From Acidobacteriaceae bacterium (lineage in GTDB: Bacteria > Acidobacteriota > Terriglobia > Terriglobales > Acidobacteriaceae): a stretch of DNA of 64,000 nucleotides. The stretch's first letter is position 1; each line of letters starts with the position of its first letter. Of this stretch, positions 44,420 to 53,267 are shown in pieces. The DNA lies in NCBI GenBank assembly GCA_903642235.1, contig CAHJWL010000005.1, forward strand, positions 1 to 64,000, read 5' to 3'. The notes beneath the pieces are model-generated. The model did not search any database. It was not told where the DNA came from and saw only the letters and a program-made list of their open reading frames with translations. The position numbers and the translations under genes are program-made.

Positions 44420-45754
44420 ATGAATCTTCTCCCCACCTTCGTTGGAACCCGCCCGCGCCTGGCCTGTGAGATACGGCCTGAAGGGATCGTCGTCGCGCGT
44501 GGCGAGTCGCCCTCCGGCACACTCACCGCTGTCGCCCGTGCAGAGCTCCGTCCCGGCCTCGTTTCTCCGAGCCTCAAAGCAGGGAATCTCTCCGACCGGC
44601 CTGCCGTCTCCGCAGCCCTCAGACGCGCCTTCGATGCGATTGCCGCCCGCGGATCCGACCGGTCCAAGTATGTGACGGTGATCGTTCCTGATGCTGCTGT
44701 TCGTGTGCTTCTGCTTGACTTTGACGCGCTTCCCTCGAAGCCCGCTGAAGCTCTTCAAGTGGTGCGCTTCCGTCTGAAGAAGCTGCTTCCGTTTGACGTC
44801 GATCATGCCCTGGTCTCGTTCCAAACCATGAGCACCGAACGCTCTCTACTGCGCGTCCTTGCCGTTGCCATCCCGCACGAGGTTCTAGCCGAGTACGAAG
44901 CCGCTGTCACGGATGCCGGTATGCAGCCCGGCGTCGTCCTTCCCAGCACCCTGGCGGCCCTGGCCGGACTTGATCCCGCCCTGCCAAGCGCCCTTGTTCT
45001 CAACGCCTCACCCGTTGCGATGACAACCGCAATTGTTCGCTCCGGTGTTCTTCTCCTGCATCGCACGATTGAGGTCTACCCGGCTGCGTCAGACGACATG
45101 CCGTCGGTCCAGCCTCGTGCCGCAATCTCCACTGCGACGGCCTACCGGGAACTAACAATGTCCGTGCTCGACCTGCCCCTTCGGGGCGACCTTGAGTACC
45201 ATACGTCGCCTCGACCGGAGCTGCAGCAGAGCGAAGGCGAGGACTACCCCATGCTGTCGATTCCTCCGGCGGGCAGAGGCGCACATGCGTCCTCTTCCTA
45301 CCTTGACCTTGGCACCGGCCGGGAACCTTCCCGAGAGAACCGGGCTGACACAGCCAAGTCGAGTGCCTTGTATGATCTCGCTTTCGTGGATCGCGCCGAC
45401 ACCGCCGAAGAGTGGTCCCGGCCGGAGATCGAAGAGGGGGCCCATCCTCAGCCCGAGTCCACGGTCGCCGCCCTGAATACAGCGCCCGACGTGAATAATC
45501 GGACACGCGATCTTGCCGAGTCGGTTTCGGTGGCTGCAGCCTACTTTGAAGATACCCTCGGCACCAGCCCCGATGTTGTTTTAGCTGCGGGCTCCATGCC
45601 CGCCGGCGCTCTTGACCGCACACTCGCGGCCAGCGGCCTTGAAGGCCTTCATGTACGCGAGCTGTTTGTCGGAGATGCTCTCGGCCCGGGCGCCTCCACG
45701 ACAAGCATCCCTCCCGGCTGGCTCGCAGGTCTGCGAGGGGCCCTCCGCAACTGA
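44420..45754 (+). CDS. pilM: PilM-like pilus assembly protein
   Basis: The 444-residue protein opens the pilMNOP-type operon. PilM is a cytoplasmic actin-like protein that binds the PilN tail. The middle matches PilM (YVTVIVPDAAVRVLLLDFDA ... VRFRLKKLLPFDVDHALVSF), but the N-terminus reads RLACEIRPEGIVVARGE, so the usual phosphate-binding D-[IL]-G-[ST] strand is not kept. The segment at about 280-350 is low complexity and not part of the fold. Assignment rests on the middle part and on gene order. The stop overlaps the ATG of the next gene (TGATG). Confidence 0.75.
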   Translation: MNLLPTFVGTRPRLACEIRPEGIVVARGESPSGTLTAVARAELRPGLVSPSLKAGNLSDRPAVSAALRRAFDAIAARGSDRSKYVTVIVPDAAVRVLLLDFDALPSKPAEALQVVRFRLKKLLPFDVDHALVSFQTMSTERSLLRVLAVAIPHEVLAEYEAAVTDAGMQPGVVLPSTLAALAGLDPALPSALVLNASPVAMTTAIVRSGVLLLHRTIEVYPAASDDMPSVQPRAAISTATAYRELTMSVLDLPLRGDLEYHTSPRPELQQSEGEDYPMLSIPPAGRGAHASSSYLDLGTGREPSRENRADTAKSSALYDLAFVDRADTAEEWSRPEIEEGAHPQPESTVAALNTAPDVNNRTRDLAESVSVAAAYFEDTLGTSPDVVLAAGSMPAGALDRTLAASGLEGLHVRELFVGDALGPGASTTSIPPGWLAGLRGALRN

Positions 45755-46524
45755 TGCGCATCTCTGTCAATCTCGCCAGCCGCCCATTTGTAGAGATCCG
45801 TCCGCTGCTCGCTCGCCTGCGTCTGCTCATGGGCCTGCTCGCTGTGCTTGCTCTTGGCCTGGGACTCTGGCTGCACTCTGTCAGCAAAAGGGCCTCTGTC
45901 GCTCAGGCCCGCCTGGATAGAGTTCACGCCCAGACCCTCGCACTGCAGCAGCAGCGGTCCGCGAACGAGGCGCGCATGCGCCAACCGCAGAATCGTGATG
46001 TGCTGGATCGCTCCCAATTTCTGAATGCGACCTTTGCTCGCAAGAGCTTCTCCTGGACTGCCGTGATGATGGATCTGGAGCGCGTGCTTCCCGCGGGAGT
46101 GCAGGTCACCAGCATCGATCCGCAGGTCTCAAAGACAGGAGAGGTCACGATCCGCCTCCGCGTGGCCGGCGACCGTGACCGCGCCGTCTCGCTGGTGCGC
46201 AATCTTGAGCACTCCTCCCGCTTTCTGCAGCCGCGACTTTCGTCGGAAGCCACGCAGGCAACGGAATCCGGCAACGGTCTCGCAGGCGGCGCACGCAATG
46301 CTCCTGTCACGCCCGGCAGCTTCACTTTTGCGAATACCTCGCCTGGTGGTCAGCCGACCGCTGCGCCACTTCCTGGTGGCGTCGAGTTCGATATTCTGAG
46401 CGGCTATAACCCGCTCCCGCAGCCGAATCGCCGGCCTACAGTCACGTCGGTTCCACCCAGCCCGGCGGAGCAGGAGAGAAGCCCGGCAACACCGAAGAAC
46501 TCTGGCATCGGGAGGTCTCGATGA
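45754..46524 (+). CDS. pilN: PilN-like inner-membrane protein
   Basis: The 256-residue protein starts with the conserved short cytoplasmic tail (MRISVNLASRPFVEIRP) that in PilN docks into PilM. A single membrane helix (LLMGLLAVLALGLGLWL) and a coiled-coil (AQARLDRVHAQTLALQQQR) follow. The periplasmic domain (LERVLPAGVQVTSIDPQVS) is PilN-like. The C-terminal 90 residues are Pro/Gly/Ser-rich and unusual for the family. It overlaps pilM by one base and pilO by 4 bases. Confidence 0.82.
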   Translation: MRISVNLASRPFVEIRPLLARLRLLMGLLAVLALGLGLWLHSVSKRASVAQARLDRVHAQTLALQQQRSANEARMRQPQNRDVLDRSQFLNATFARKSFSWTAVMMDLERVLPAGVQVTSIDPQVSKTGEVTIRLRVAGDRDRAVSLVRNLEHSSRFLQPRLSSEATQATESGNGLAGGARNAPVTPGSFTFANTSPGGQPTAAPLPGGVEFDILSGYNPLPQPNRRPTVTSVPPSPAEQERSPATPKNSGIGRSR

Positions 46525-47279
46525 AGCTGCCCGGCGCTGTCTCAACCGCCCGCCTGCCCGAGAAGGTCCGTACCCTCGCGACACTGGTCAATTTGCACTA
46601 CGCCGGCGCAGGTCTGCTTCTCCTCGTCAATCTGTATCTCGCTCTGCAGCTTGGTCTTGCCTGGCATACGACATCAGACTCCGGTGCAGAGGCTCTGGCT
46701 CAGGGTCAGACTGCCCTGAAGATAGCGGATCTGCAGGCCAGGCCGCTCCAGGGTCTCGACAGCAAGCTGGCTGCCGCAAACGCGCAGGCGGATACCTTTT
46801 ACACGCGCCGCCTGCCAGGCAGCTACTCGCAGGTTCTGACAGAGCTTGGCGCACTGACCAGGCGGGAAGGCGTAAAGCTCACGCGGGGCCAGTACGCCCA
46901 GGCGCCGGTCCTCGTTGATACCTCCGCTGCTCTGACCGAGATGCGCATGGACTACGCCCTGACCGGCGACTATCGCTCACTCGTGCACATGATCAATGCC
47001 CTCGAGCGGGATCGCATGTTCTTCGTCATCCGCAGCGTCACTCTTACCGGCCAGCAGGCCGGTACCGTCGGGCTTCGCCTCGGCCTCAACACCTGGCTGC
47101 GGCCGGACGCCGTACTCGATAGCGACTCTTCGACCGGGGAAGTGCTGCCTGACTCCGCACCTGCCATTGGGACGGACGGCTCCGGTGGCATCGCGCCTGC
47201 CAACACCGCTCCGCACGACCCTGGCCGTAAGCTCAAGCCTGGTGACGTGATCTATTCGGAAGGAGGCGCACAACCATGA
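46521..47279 (+). CDS. pilO: PilO-like inner-membrane protein
   Basis: The 252-residue protein has a membrane helix at about residues 28-45 (YAGAGLLLLVNLYLALQL), a helical stretch, and a periplasmic ferredoxin-like domain of the PilO type (FYTRRLPGSYSQVLTELGAL ... DYALTGDYRSLVHMINALER). PilO pairs with PilN to link the platform to the secretin. The C-terminus is a disordered extension. The start ATGA overlaps pilN and the end overlaps the pilP-like gene, both by 4 bases. Confidence 0.82.
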   Translation: MKLPGAVSTARLPEKVRTLATLVNLHYAGAGLLLLVNLYLALQLGLAWHTTSDSGAEALAQGQTALKIADLQARPLQGLDSKLAAANAQADTFYTRRLPGSYSQVLTELGALTRREGVKLTRGQYAQAPVLVDTSAALTEMRMDYALTGDYRSLVHMINALERDRMFFVIRSVTLTGQQAGTVGLRLGLNTWLRPDAVLDSDSSTGEVLPDSAPAIGTDGSGGIAPANTAPHDPGRKLKPGDVIYSEGGAQP

Positions 47280-47878
47280 ACGTCGGCACGGAAGACAAGA
47301 AGAAGCTGGCCATTCTCAGTGTTGCGGGCGTCGGTGCCCTTGCGGCTGTGGCCTACATGTATATACAGCTCTTTCCTTCGGATACGCCGCCGTTAGCCTC
47401 GGCAACTGTGGTTTCGACCACAACGAAATCTGGGCAGCCCGGCGGAAAGACCGGCGAGAAACCGCTTGCAACGACGGCGGCTGCCCTGGATCCGACGCTT
47501 CATATGGGCCCCATGCTTACCACAGAAGCTCTTGAGTACAGAGGGACCGGCCGCAACATCTTCTCCGCCGAGGCCGCACCGGCAGCCGCCCTTCCTAAGC
47601 CTTTAGCTCCCGCTCGACCCGCCCTGATGCAGGCTGCTCTCGCTGGACCAACCGGGCCTCCTCCACTTCCACCGATCGACCTCAAATTCTTCGGGACAGC
47701 AGCTCACGGAGTTCAGCAGCCGCGAGCGTTTCTGCTACGCGGCGAGGATGTCTTTCTCGCAAGCGTCGGCGATGTCGTTCAGCGCCGGTACAAGATCCTT
47801 GCCATAACGGCCAGGTCCGTCACAGTTGAAGATCTAACCAACAACAATCAACAGGCACTACCCCTCATCCTCAACTAG
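47276..47878 (+). CDS. pilP: PilP-like / GspC-like periplasmic linker protein
   Basis: The 200-residue protein has a membrane anchor near the start (LAILSVAGVGALAAVAYMYI), a Pro/Ala-rich linker, and a C-terminal small beta-domain (LKFFGTAAHGVQQPRAFLLR ... SVGDVVQRRYKILAITARSV). That domain resembles the homology region by which PilP and GspC proteins contact the secretin. It lacks the lipobox of typical PilP, so it may be closer to GspC. It is fourth in the operon, overlapping pilO by 4 bases. Confidence 0.72.
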   Translation: MNVGTEDKKKLAILSVAGVGALAAVAYMYIQLFPSDTPPLASATVVSTTTKSGQPGGKTGEKPLATTAAALDPTLHMGPMLTTEALEYRGTGRNIFSAEAAPAAALPKPLAPARPALMQAALAGPTGPPPLPPIDLKFFGTAAHGVQQPRAFLLRGEDVFLASVGDVVQRRYKILAITARSVTVEDLTNNNQQALPLILN

Positions 47879-47879
47879 C

Positions 47880-48863
47880 ATGCCCTTCCAGCCGCTACCC
47901 CGTCGCGTTCATTCCTCCTCTGAGGAGGGCTTCGCGCTGGTGGGATTGATCGTGGCGATCTTCATCATTCTGCTTACCTTGTCAGTAGCTGCGCCCACAG
48001 TCGTGCGTGCCCTGCGGAGAGAGCGTGAGGTCGAAGCTGTTCATCGCGCCAACGCCTACGTCAATGCGATCCGCCGCTACCACCTGAAGACGAACACGTA
48101 CCCAGGCTCGATCGAGCAGCTTGAAAAAACTAATAACATCCGCTACTTGCGGGAGAAATATACCAATCCGATGACCGGGAAGGCGGACTGGCGCCTGATC
48201 AAGGTTGGCGAGAACAAAACCAGCGTCAAAGGCTTGTTCGGTCAGCCACTTGCCGGCCTTAACACAACCGGCGTTGGGGGTAGCAGCTCCGCCGCTTCGT
48301 CGGGCGGTGCGACGGCAGGCAGCACGAACGGATCTGCACCGAACACCTCCGGAAGTGGGTTAAGCGGTGGCAGCAGCTTCGGCGGCAGTAGCTTTGGCGG
48401 TGAAAACAGCGGCGGGGGCGGAGCTGCATCAGCTGGAGCCGGGATGACCCCAACAGGCGCAGGTTCTGACAGCGGCAGCCCAGCTTTTGGATCGCCGTCT
48501 GGTGCTGGCTCAAATGTGTCCGGCTCAACGTCTGGGTCGTCGACGACTCCCTCCGGCTCCGGTGGACTCGGCAACAATTCGGCCAGCAGCTCCTCTGGCG
48601 GTGGCGCCCCCTTCCTCGGGGTAGGGCTTCCCACAGGCGGTGAGGCCATCCTGGTCGTCAATGAGAAGACGACCTATCCGGAGTGGGAGTTCCTCTATGA
48701 CCCACGGATTGAGCAGCTCAGGTCCAAGGTCAGTCTCTTTGGCGGAGGCATGAGCTCAACCAGTTCGTCCAGCCTCGGTGCGCTGTCGGGCAGCCAGTCC
48801 AGCCCTGCAACGAACAGCAACACGCCATCGCCAATGCCCGCTCCTTCCAGTGCGCCACAGTAG
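47880..48863 (+). CDS. Pseudopilin with long Ser/Gly-rich domain
   Basis: The 327-residue protein has a type III signal: EEGFALVGLIVAIFIILLTL, with cleavage expected after Gly17. The residue at +5 of the mature chain is Gly22, not the Glu found in most pilins and major pseudopilins. The helix continues into a GspG-like head (AVHRANAYVNAIRRYHLKTN ... TYPGSIEQLEKTNNIRYLRE). Residues about 134-245 are nearly pure Ser, Gly and Ala. A short folded part (GEAILVVNEKTTYPEWEFLY) comes after it, then another Ser-rich tail. It starts 1 base after the pilP-like gene ends. Confidence 0.75.
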   Translation: MPFQPLPRRVHSSSEEGFALVGLIVAIFIILLTLSVAAPTVVRALRREREVEAVHRANAYVNAIRRYHLKTNTYPGSIEQLEKTNNIRYLREKYTNPMTGKADWRLIKVGENKTSVKGLFGQPLAGLNTTGVGGSSSAASSGGATAGSTNGSAPNTSGSGLSGGSSFGGSSFGGENSGGGGAASAGAGMTPTGAGSDSGSPAFGSPSGAGSNVSGSTSGSSTTPSGSGGLGNNSASSSSGGGAPFLGVGLPTGGEAILVVNEKTTYPEWEFLYDPRIEQLRSKVSLFGGGMSSTSSSSLGALSGSQSSPATNSNTPSPMPAPSSAPQ

Positions 48864-48865
48864 AC

Positions 48866-49987
48866 CTAAGGCCTCGCGAGCAGATCCACGTGCAGCTTGC
48901 CAATGCGACCATGAGGTCCGACTGCGAAGGGCAGCGAGAGAGCATTCCACTGTTTGTCAGCATCCGCAGCATCCTGGCGGTCTGGTGTGAGTGCGCGCCA
49001 GGTCTGACCATCGTCCGTTGAGATGTCGGTGCCGCCCGGTCCAACAGCGATCCACGCCTTTCTTTGCGGATCGTACGCAACCGCGCTCCGGTACCCGCCA
49101 GGCTTTGTCTTCGCGGGGGAGAACCGGAAGAGTGGATGTGCCTTGTTTTCGGCATCCTCTCTGATCGCAGTGGTCCAGGCTGTGTTCTCCCTCTCTTCCG
49201 GGTGCGCATAGTCGCCACCGACTGCCACTATAGTTCCTCGATTGTCTCGGTTCTCCGCCAGGGAAAAGCAGCCGCTACTCTCCGACTTACTGAAGTTCAC
49301 CAGCTCCTCCCTCGAAGCGGCGTTCCCAAAGCCGGTCTTGCCCGGCCCGGCTTCTCCCGCCTGCGGACCGATACTCTGTTCAATCACCATGGCGCCTGCC
49401 GGGCCACCTGTGCAGAAGGCGCGACTGCTCGGATAGCGCAACAGCAGGCTTGAGTTGCTGGCGGCGAAGATGCTCTGGCCGGAGACTGCGTCGGTTGGCT
49501 CGGCATGCAGTGGTGTCCATGTGGTTCCACCATCTGCGGTAGTCAACAGCACGAAGTGGCCGTCGACCGGATCTCCCACAAGCGTTCCGTGCTGGCGATC
49601 GGTGAACTGAACAGCATCCCAGAAGCCATCTTTCTCCTGGTTCGTCAGCAGCAGCGTCCAGCTTCTGCACCCATCGGTCGTTTTATAGAGTCGCGATAGC
49701 TCGCCAGGCCCGGCACTCATGATGATCGCCGTGTTCTCGTCCCATGCCTGGATACCGCGAAAGTCAAGCTTCGCGGCGCCGGTTGGCTGGGCACAGGTCT
49801 GCCATGCAGAGCCGCCGTTCTCTGTTCGCAGCACGGTGCCGCCGCTGCCGCTGGCCCAGGCAATCCCGCCTCCTACGCTGGCGACACCACGCAGACTAGC
49901 CGTGCTGTTTGAGGTCTCGATCTCCCACTGCGCGATCAGGGGAGGCGTCAGTGCAAGCAGGCCGGCAAGAAAGAGGGCGCAAAGCAT
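48866..49987 (-). CDS. Secreted BNR/YCF48-like beta-propeller protein
   Basis: The 373-residue protein starts at ATG 49987 with a signal peptide (MLCALFLAGLLALTPPLIAQ). A TTG 18 bases upstream is possible. Repeated units such as GTVLRTENGGSAWQTC, LYKTTDGCRSWTLL, FVLLTTADGGTTWTPL and TDISTDDGQTWRAL are Asp-box (BNR) motifs of a beta-propeller, related to YCF48/photosystem-stability-factor-like proteins. The role is unknown; such proteins often bind glycans or assist membrane complexes. It is the last of a four-gene minus-strand run and ends 2 bases from the convergent pseudopilin gene. Confidence 0.8.
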   Translation of the reverse strand: MLCALFLAGLLALTPPLIAQWEIETSNSTASLRGVASVGGGIAWASGSGGTVLRTENGGSAWQTCAQPTGAAKLDFRGIQAWDENTAIIMSAGPGELSRLYKTTDGCRSWTLLLTNQEKDGFWDAVQFTDRQHGTLVGDPVDGHFVLLTTADGGTTWTPLHAEPTDAVSGQSIFAASNSSLLLRYPSSRAFCTGGPAGAMVIEQSIGPQAGEAGPGKTGFGNAASREELVNFSKSESSGCFSLAENRDNRGTIVAVGGDYAHPEERENTAWTTAIREDAENKAHPLFRFSPAKTKPGGYRSAVAYDPQRKAWIAVGPGGTDISTDDGQTWRALTPDRQDAADADKQWNALSLPFAVGPHGRIGKLHVDLLARP

Positions 49988-50040
49988 AGTGCGAGTGTAG
50001 AGCAACAGCTCTGCTCGCTCGGAGATGGAACTGACTTCTC

Positions 50041-50943
50041 TCAGCGTGCGGAGCCTGTCGATCGCAACAGGTATTCGATCAGATTGGTCACGGCCTTAGG
50101 GTCCTCACGCTGGGGAAAATGCCCCACACTCTTCAGAGCGACACGTTTGTAGCTGGCACTAAACCAGGGTTCCTGCCCTTCTGAGCTCTCTGGCAAGCTG
50201 CAGGCGTCAGTCGTGCCATAGGCAAAGACGGTTGGAACCTCGATCTTGGGCTTCATCGTGAGAATGGACTCTGTGAGCTCATACGGAGATGCACTGGGAG
50301 CGCCCTTCCATCTCTGGCGGTAGGAGTGAAGGACGGTGGAGACAAACTGTGGATTCGAAAAGGAGATTGCGGCCTCCTCAAACTGCCGCTGCGCGAAGCG
50401 CCATCGCGGCGACCAGAGCTGCCAGAGAGAGCGGCAGAAAGCGACCGGGTCGGCTGTAAACGCCTCGGTGCCGTGCTCCGTGTTGAAGTACCACTGATAC
50501 CAGTAGGCCTGTGCCTGGACGACCGGCTCGATCTTGCCTCCGTACGCCACGTAGGGTGTGGCCAGGGCAAGAAGCCCGCGCACGCGATGGGGCGCCAGCA
50601 CAGAGACAGCATAGCCGGTGCGTGCGCCCCAGTCCTGGCCTGCAATATAGAACGCGTCGATGCCGAGCAGGTCCGCCATGGTCAATACATCAGAGGCGAG
50701 CGCGGCGGGCTGGCCGGACATATGGTCCGGCAGCCGGATGTTGGTTTTGCCGGTGCCGCGAAGGTATGGCACCAGAAGGCGTAACCGCCTGGACTTGAAT
50801 CGTCGAACAATGTCAAACCAGGCGGCCGGCGAATCCGGGAATCCATGCAGCAGAAAGACTGGAATCCCATCCGGGGGACCGAACTCGAGGTATTGAATTT
50901 CAATCTGTGGAGCAACTAAGGAGCGGCTGGACGCTGTGGGCAT
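50041..50943 (-). CDS. Alpha/beta hydrolase, epoxide hydrolase-like
   Basis: The 300-residue enzyme has the oxyanion motif HGFPDSP (33-39) and a nucleophile elbow GQDWGA with Asp104. An Asp nucleophile is used by epoxide hydrolases and haloalkane dehalogenases rather than esterases. The catalytic His is probably that of SVGHFPQRE near residue 276. A cap domain rich in aromatic residues (AYWYQWYFNTEHG) lies in the middle. The substrate is unknown. It is 57 bases downstream of the membrane-protein gene on the same strand. Confidence 0.85.
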   Translation of the reverse strand: MPTASSRSLVAPQIEIQYLEFGPPDGIPVFLLHGFPDSPAAWFDIVRRFKSRRLRLLVPYLRGTGKTNIRLPDHMSGQPAALASDVLTMADLLGIDAFYIAGQDWGARTGYAVSVLAPHRVRGLLALATPYVAYGGKIEPVVQAQAYWYQWYFNTEHGTEAFTADPVAFCRSLWQLWSPRWRFAQRQFEEAAISFSNPQFVSTVLHSYRQRWKGAPSASPYELTESILTMKPKIEVPTVFAYGTTDACSLPESSEGQEPWFSASYKRVALKSVGHFPQREDPKAVTNLIEYLLRSTGSAR

Positions 50944-51000
50944 GTCCGAGTGTGATGCGATCTGCCCTTTGCAGGCCGATAAAAGCCTGGTCAGGAACTG

Positions 51001-51453
51001 TCAGACGAGAGCGTGAGACAGACAGGAGAGCAGCAGGATCGACCGCAGGCTCCACAAAATGGTGCGTATCCAATTTCCGTAAACGAGGCGTTGGATCAGC
51101 CGCGCGTCATGCCCGCGCCCGAGACGCTCATGCTGCGGCACTTGGCGGAGACCGGTCACAGCCCAGATCAGCAGCACCAGAAAGGCCGAGCTCCAGGCCT
51201 GCGTTGCAGAGTAAAAATTCGGCCGAAGCCGTGGTGCAAGGGCAGCGAGACCCGTGCTGAGCTCAAGCAGCATGGGCCCACCGACGACATAGCCGGTCAG
51301 AGTTGCATGGCGCCGCGCGTAGGCTACAAAGACCCGCTCTCCAACATACGCGAAGAGCGGGTAATGGACGATCTGCACAAACCAGATCAGACCGGTCATC
51401 ATCAGCGTGGCCGCTAACTGAGCGAGATACAAGAGGTTGGCGGTGTGGTTCAT
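51001..51453 (-). CDS. Conserved four-helix membrane protein, function unknown
   Basis: The 150-residue protein has four hydrophobic segments and polar motifs within them (IWFVQIVHYPLFAYVG, TGLRQVPQHERL, NWIRTILWSLRSILLL). The pattern of a His in the first helix and QVPxH after the third resembles a conserved family related to DUF1772-type proteins, but I cannot name it with confidence. It sits 16 bases after the efflux pump gene, so it may be co-transcribed with it. Confidence 0.65.
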   Translation of the reverse strand: MNHTANLLYLAQLAATLMMTGLIWFVQIVHYPLFAYVGERVFVAYARRHATLTGYVVGGPMLLELSTGLAALAPRLRPNFYSATQAWSSAFLVLLIWAVTGLRQVPQHERLGRGHDARLIQRLVYGNWIRTILWSLRSILLLSCLSHALV

Positions 51454-51469
51454 GGCACAGCAGAAGCGG

Positions 51470-53056
51470 CTAATGCGCTCCTTCCGGAGCCTTGCCCGGC
51501 TTAACTTTCTTGAAGGTCCACACTATTCCGACGCATGCTAGGCAGAGCACAGACAACCAGCGGAAGACATCAACAAAGGCCCAGTTCGCAGCCTGCTGAC
51601 CAAGCTGCTGGTAGAGCAGGCCCTGTGCAGCAGGTAAGGTGTTCGCAGAGCCATAGTAGCCTCGTACCGCTTGCTGAGCGGCACCAAGCGAGTTCTGAAA
51701 CTGTTGCCCACTCAGAGGCACGTTGTTGATGATCAGGTTCTGATGCGCCGTTGTGCGTCGCGTAAGGAGCGTCTGAGCCATCGAGATGCCGATGGAGCCG
51801 CCCACATTCCGCATGAGATTAAAGATGCCGGACGCGTTGCCAATCTTGTCGTTGCTCAGGGTCCCGTAGGCCGCGGTAGAGATGGGAACGAAGACGAAGG
51901 AGAGAGCGAAGCCGGTCAATGCGATCGGCACAAGCAGAGTCGTTGGTGAGATCTGCAGAGTGACGTTGCCAAAATAGAGAGTTGCGAGACCAAAAAGACC
52001 GAAGCCGAAGGTGAGCAGGTACCGGGGATCTGCTTTATTTGAGAGATACCCGATGACAGGCATACCGCAGATAGCTCCGACACCGCGCGGTGCCACCGCG
52101 AGCCCAGCCGTAAACGCTGTATACCCCAGCAGCTCCTGGTAGAAGAGCGGCAGCACCGTGGTTGTGGAGTAGATACTTACGCCGAAGAGGAAGATCAGAA
52201 CGGAGCCAATCAGGAAGTTGCGATCTCGAAATACGGTGAGATCGACCAGCGGGTTCTTTTTCGTCCAGGAGTGATAGCAGAACCAGACGAAAGAGATCAC
52301 CAGGGCTGCAACGGCCCAGCGGATCCAAAGAGCGCCGAACCAGTCATCTTCCTGCCCTTTATCGAGTACGACCTGAAGACATCCGGTCCAGACGATCAGC
52401 GTTCCGAGGCCGATATTATCGAAAGGAGGTGCCTTGGTGTTCTTGATGTAGCTGGGATCGTGTACAAACTGGTTGATCATAAAGACCGCCAGGATGCCGA
52501 TCGGCACGTTGATGTAAAAGGCGTATCTCCAGGAGTAGGTGTCGGTGAGCCAGCCGCCGAGGGTGGGTCCGACCACGGGAGCGACAACGACCCCGAGGGC
52601 AAAGACCGCCAGTGCGGCCCCACGCTTGGCCGGCGGGAAGCTTTCAAGCAGGATGGCCTGCGAGAGAGGCTGGAGGGCACCACCGCCGGCTCCCTGGATG
52701 ACTCGGCCCAGCAGCATGAAGGCGAGGGTTGGCGCAGCGCCGCACAGGAAGCTGGCCACTGTGAAGACGATCACGCAGGCAACCAGAAAGCGTTTTCGGC
52801 CAAATTTCAGCGAACACCAGTTCGACATCGGCAGAACGATCGCGTTTGCAACGAGGTAGGACGTAAGGACCCAGGTAGCCTCATCGTTTGAAGCAGAGAG
52901 TGAACCGGCGATGTAAGGAAGGGCGACTGCGGCGATGGAGGTGTCCAGCACCTCCATGAAGGTGGCAAGCATGACAGCACCAGCGATGATCCACGGGTTC
53001 ACCCCCGCGGTAATCTCCTGGGCTGCCTGTTCCTGGGCTTGGACGGCGGTTGCCAC
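51470..53056 (-). CDS. DHA2-family multidrug efflux transporter (EmrB/QacA-like)
   Basis: The 528-residue protein has 14 membrane helices, typical of the DHA2 group of the major facilitator superfamily. Visible motifs include TFMEVLDTSIAAVALPYIAG in helix 1, the motif-A loop (NWCSLKFGRKRFL) and motif C (ALGVVVAPVVGPTLGGWL) in helix 5. It exports drugs or other hydrophobic compounds in exchange for protons. The start is GTG with a weak ribosome site. No EmrA-type adaptor or regulator is adjacent. It heads a minus-strand run of four genes. Confidence 0.9.
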   Translation of the reverse strand: MATAVQAQEQAAQEITAGVNPWIIAGAVMLATFMEVLDTSIAAVALPYIAGSLSASNDEATWVLTSYLVANAIVLPMSNWCSLKFGRKRFLVACVIVFTVASFLCGAAPTLAFMLLGRVIQGAGGGALQPLSQAILLESFPPAKRGAALAVFALGVVVAPVVGPTLGGWLTDTYSWRYAFYINVPIGILAVFMINQFVHDPSYIKNTKAPPFDNIGLGTLIVWTGCLQVVLDKGQEDDWFGALWIRWAVAALVISFVWFCYHSWTKKNPLVDLTVFRDRNFLIGSVLIFLFGVSIYSTTTVLPLFYQELLGYTAFTAGLAVAPRGVGAICGMPVIGYLSNKADPRYLLTFGFGLFGLATLYFGNVTLQISPTTLLVPIALTGFALSFVFVPISTAAYGTLSNDKIGNASGIFNLMRNVGGSIGISMAQTLLTRRTTAHQNLIINNVPLSGQQFQNSLGAAQQAVRGYYGSANTLPAAQGLLYQQLGQQAANWAFVDVFRWLSVLCLACVGIVWTFKKVKPGKAPEGAH

Positions 53057-53267
53057 GATAGCGTATGTCCTGCAAAAGGTTTAACGATGCTTGCTCTCAA
53101 CCTGGATGATCAGCAGAACGCCAGGAAACAGAGTCGCTCTCCATCGCTGTGTTTCTTCTGATGCAGAGCTGCTGCCGACGCTGCACAAAGCCGCGAATCA
53201 TTCTCAGCAGGCCTGGCGCAACCTGCGATTGCATCTGCATGCCCGGTCAGCCGACAGGTTGCCCTCC

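Noticed and set aside
48242..48661. Pro/Leu-rich 139-codon frame antisense to the Ser/Gly tract of the pseudopilin
   Set aside because: It is only the reverse reading of the Ser/Gly codons, without a start site or domain.
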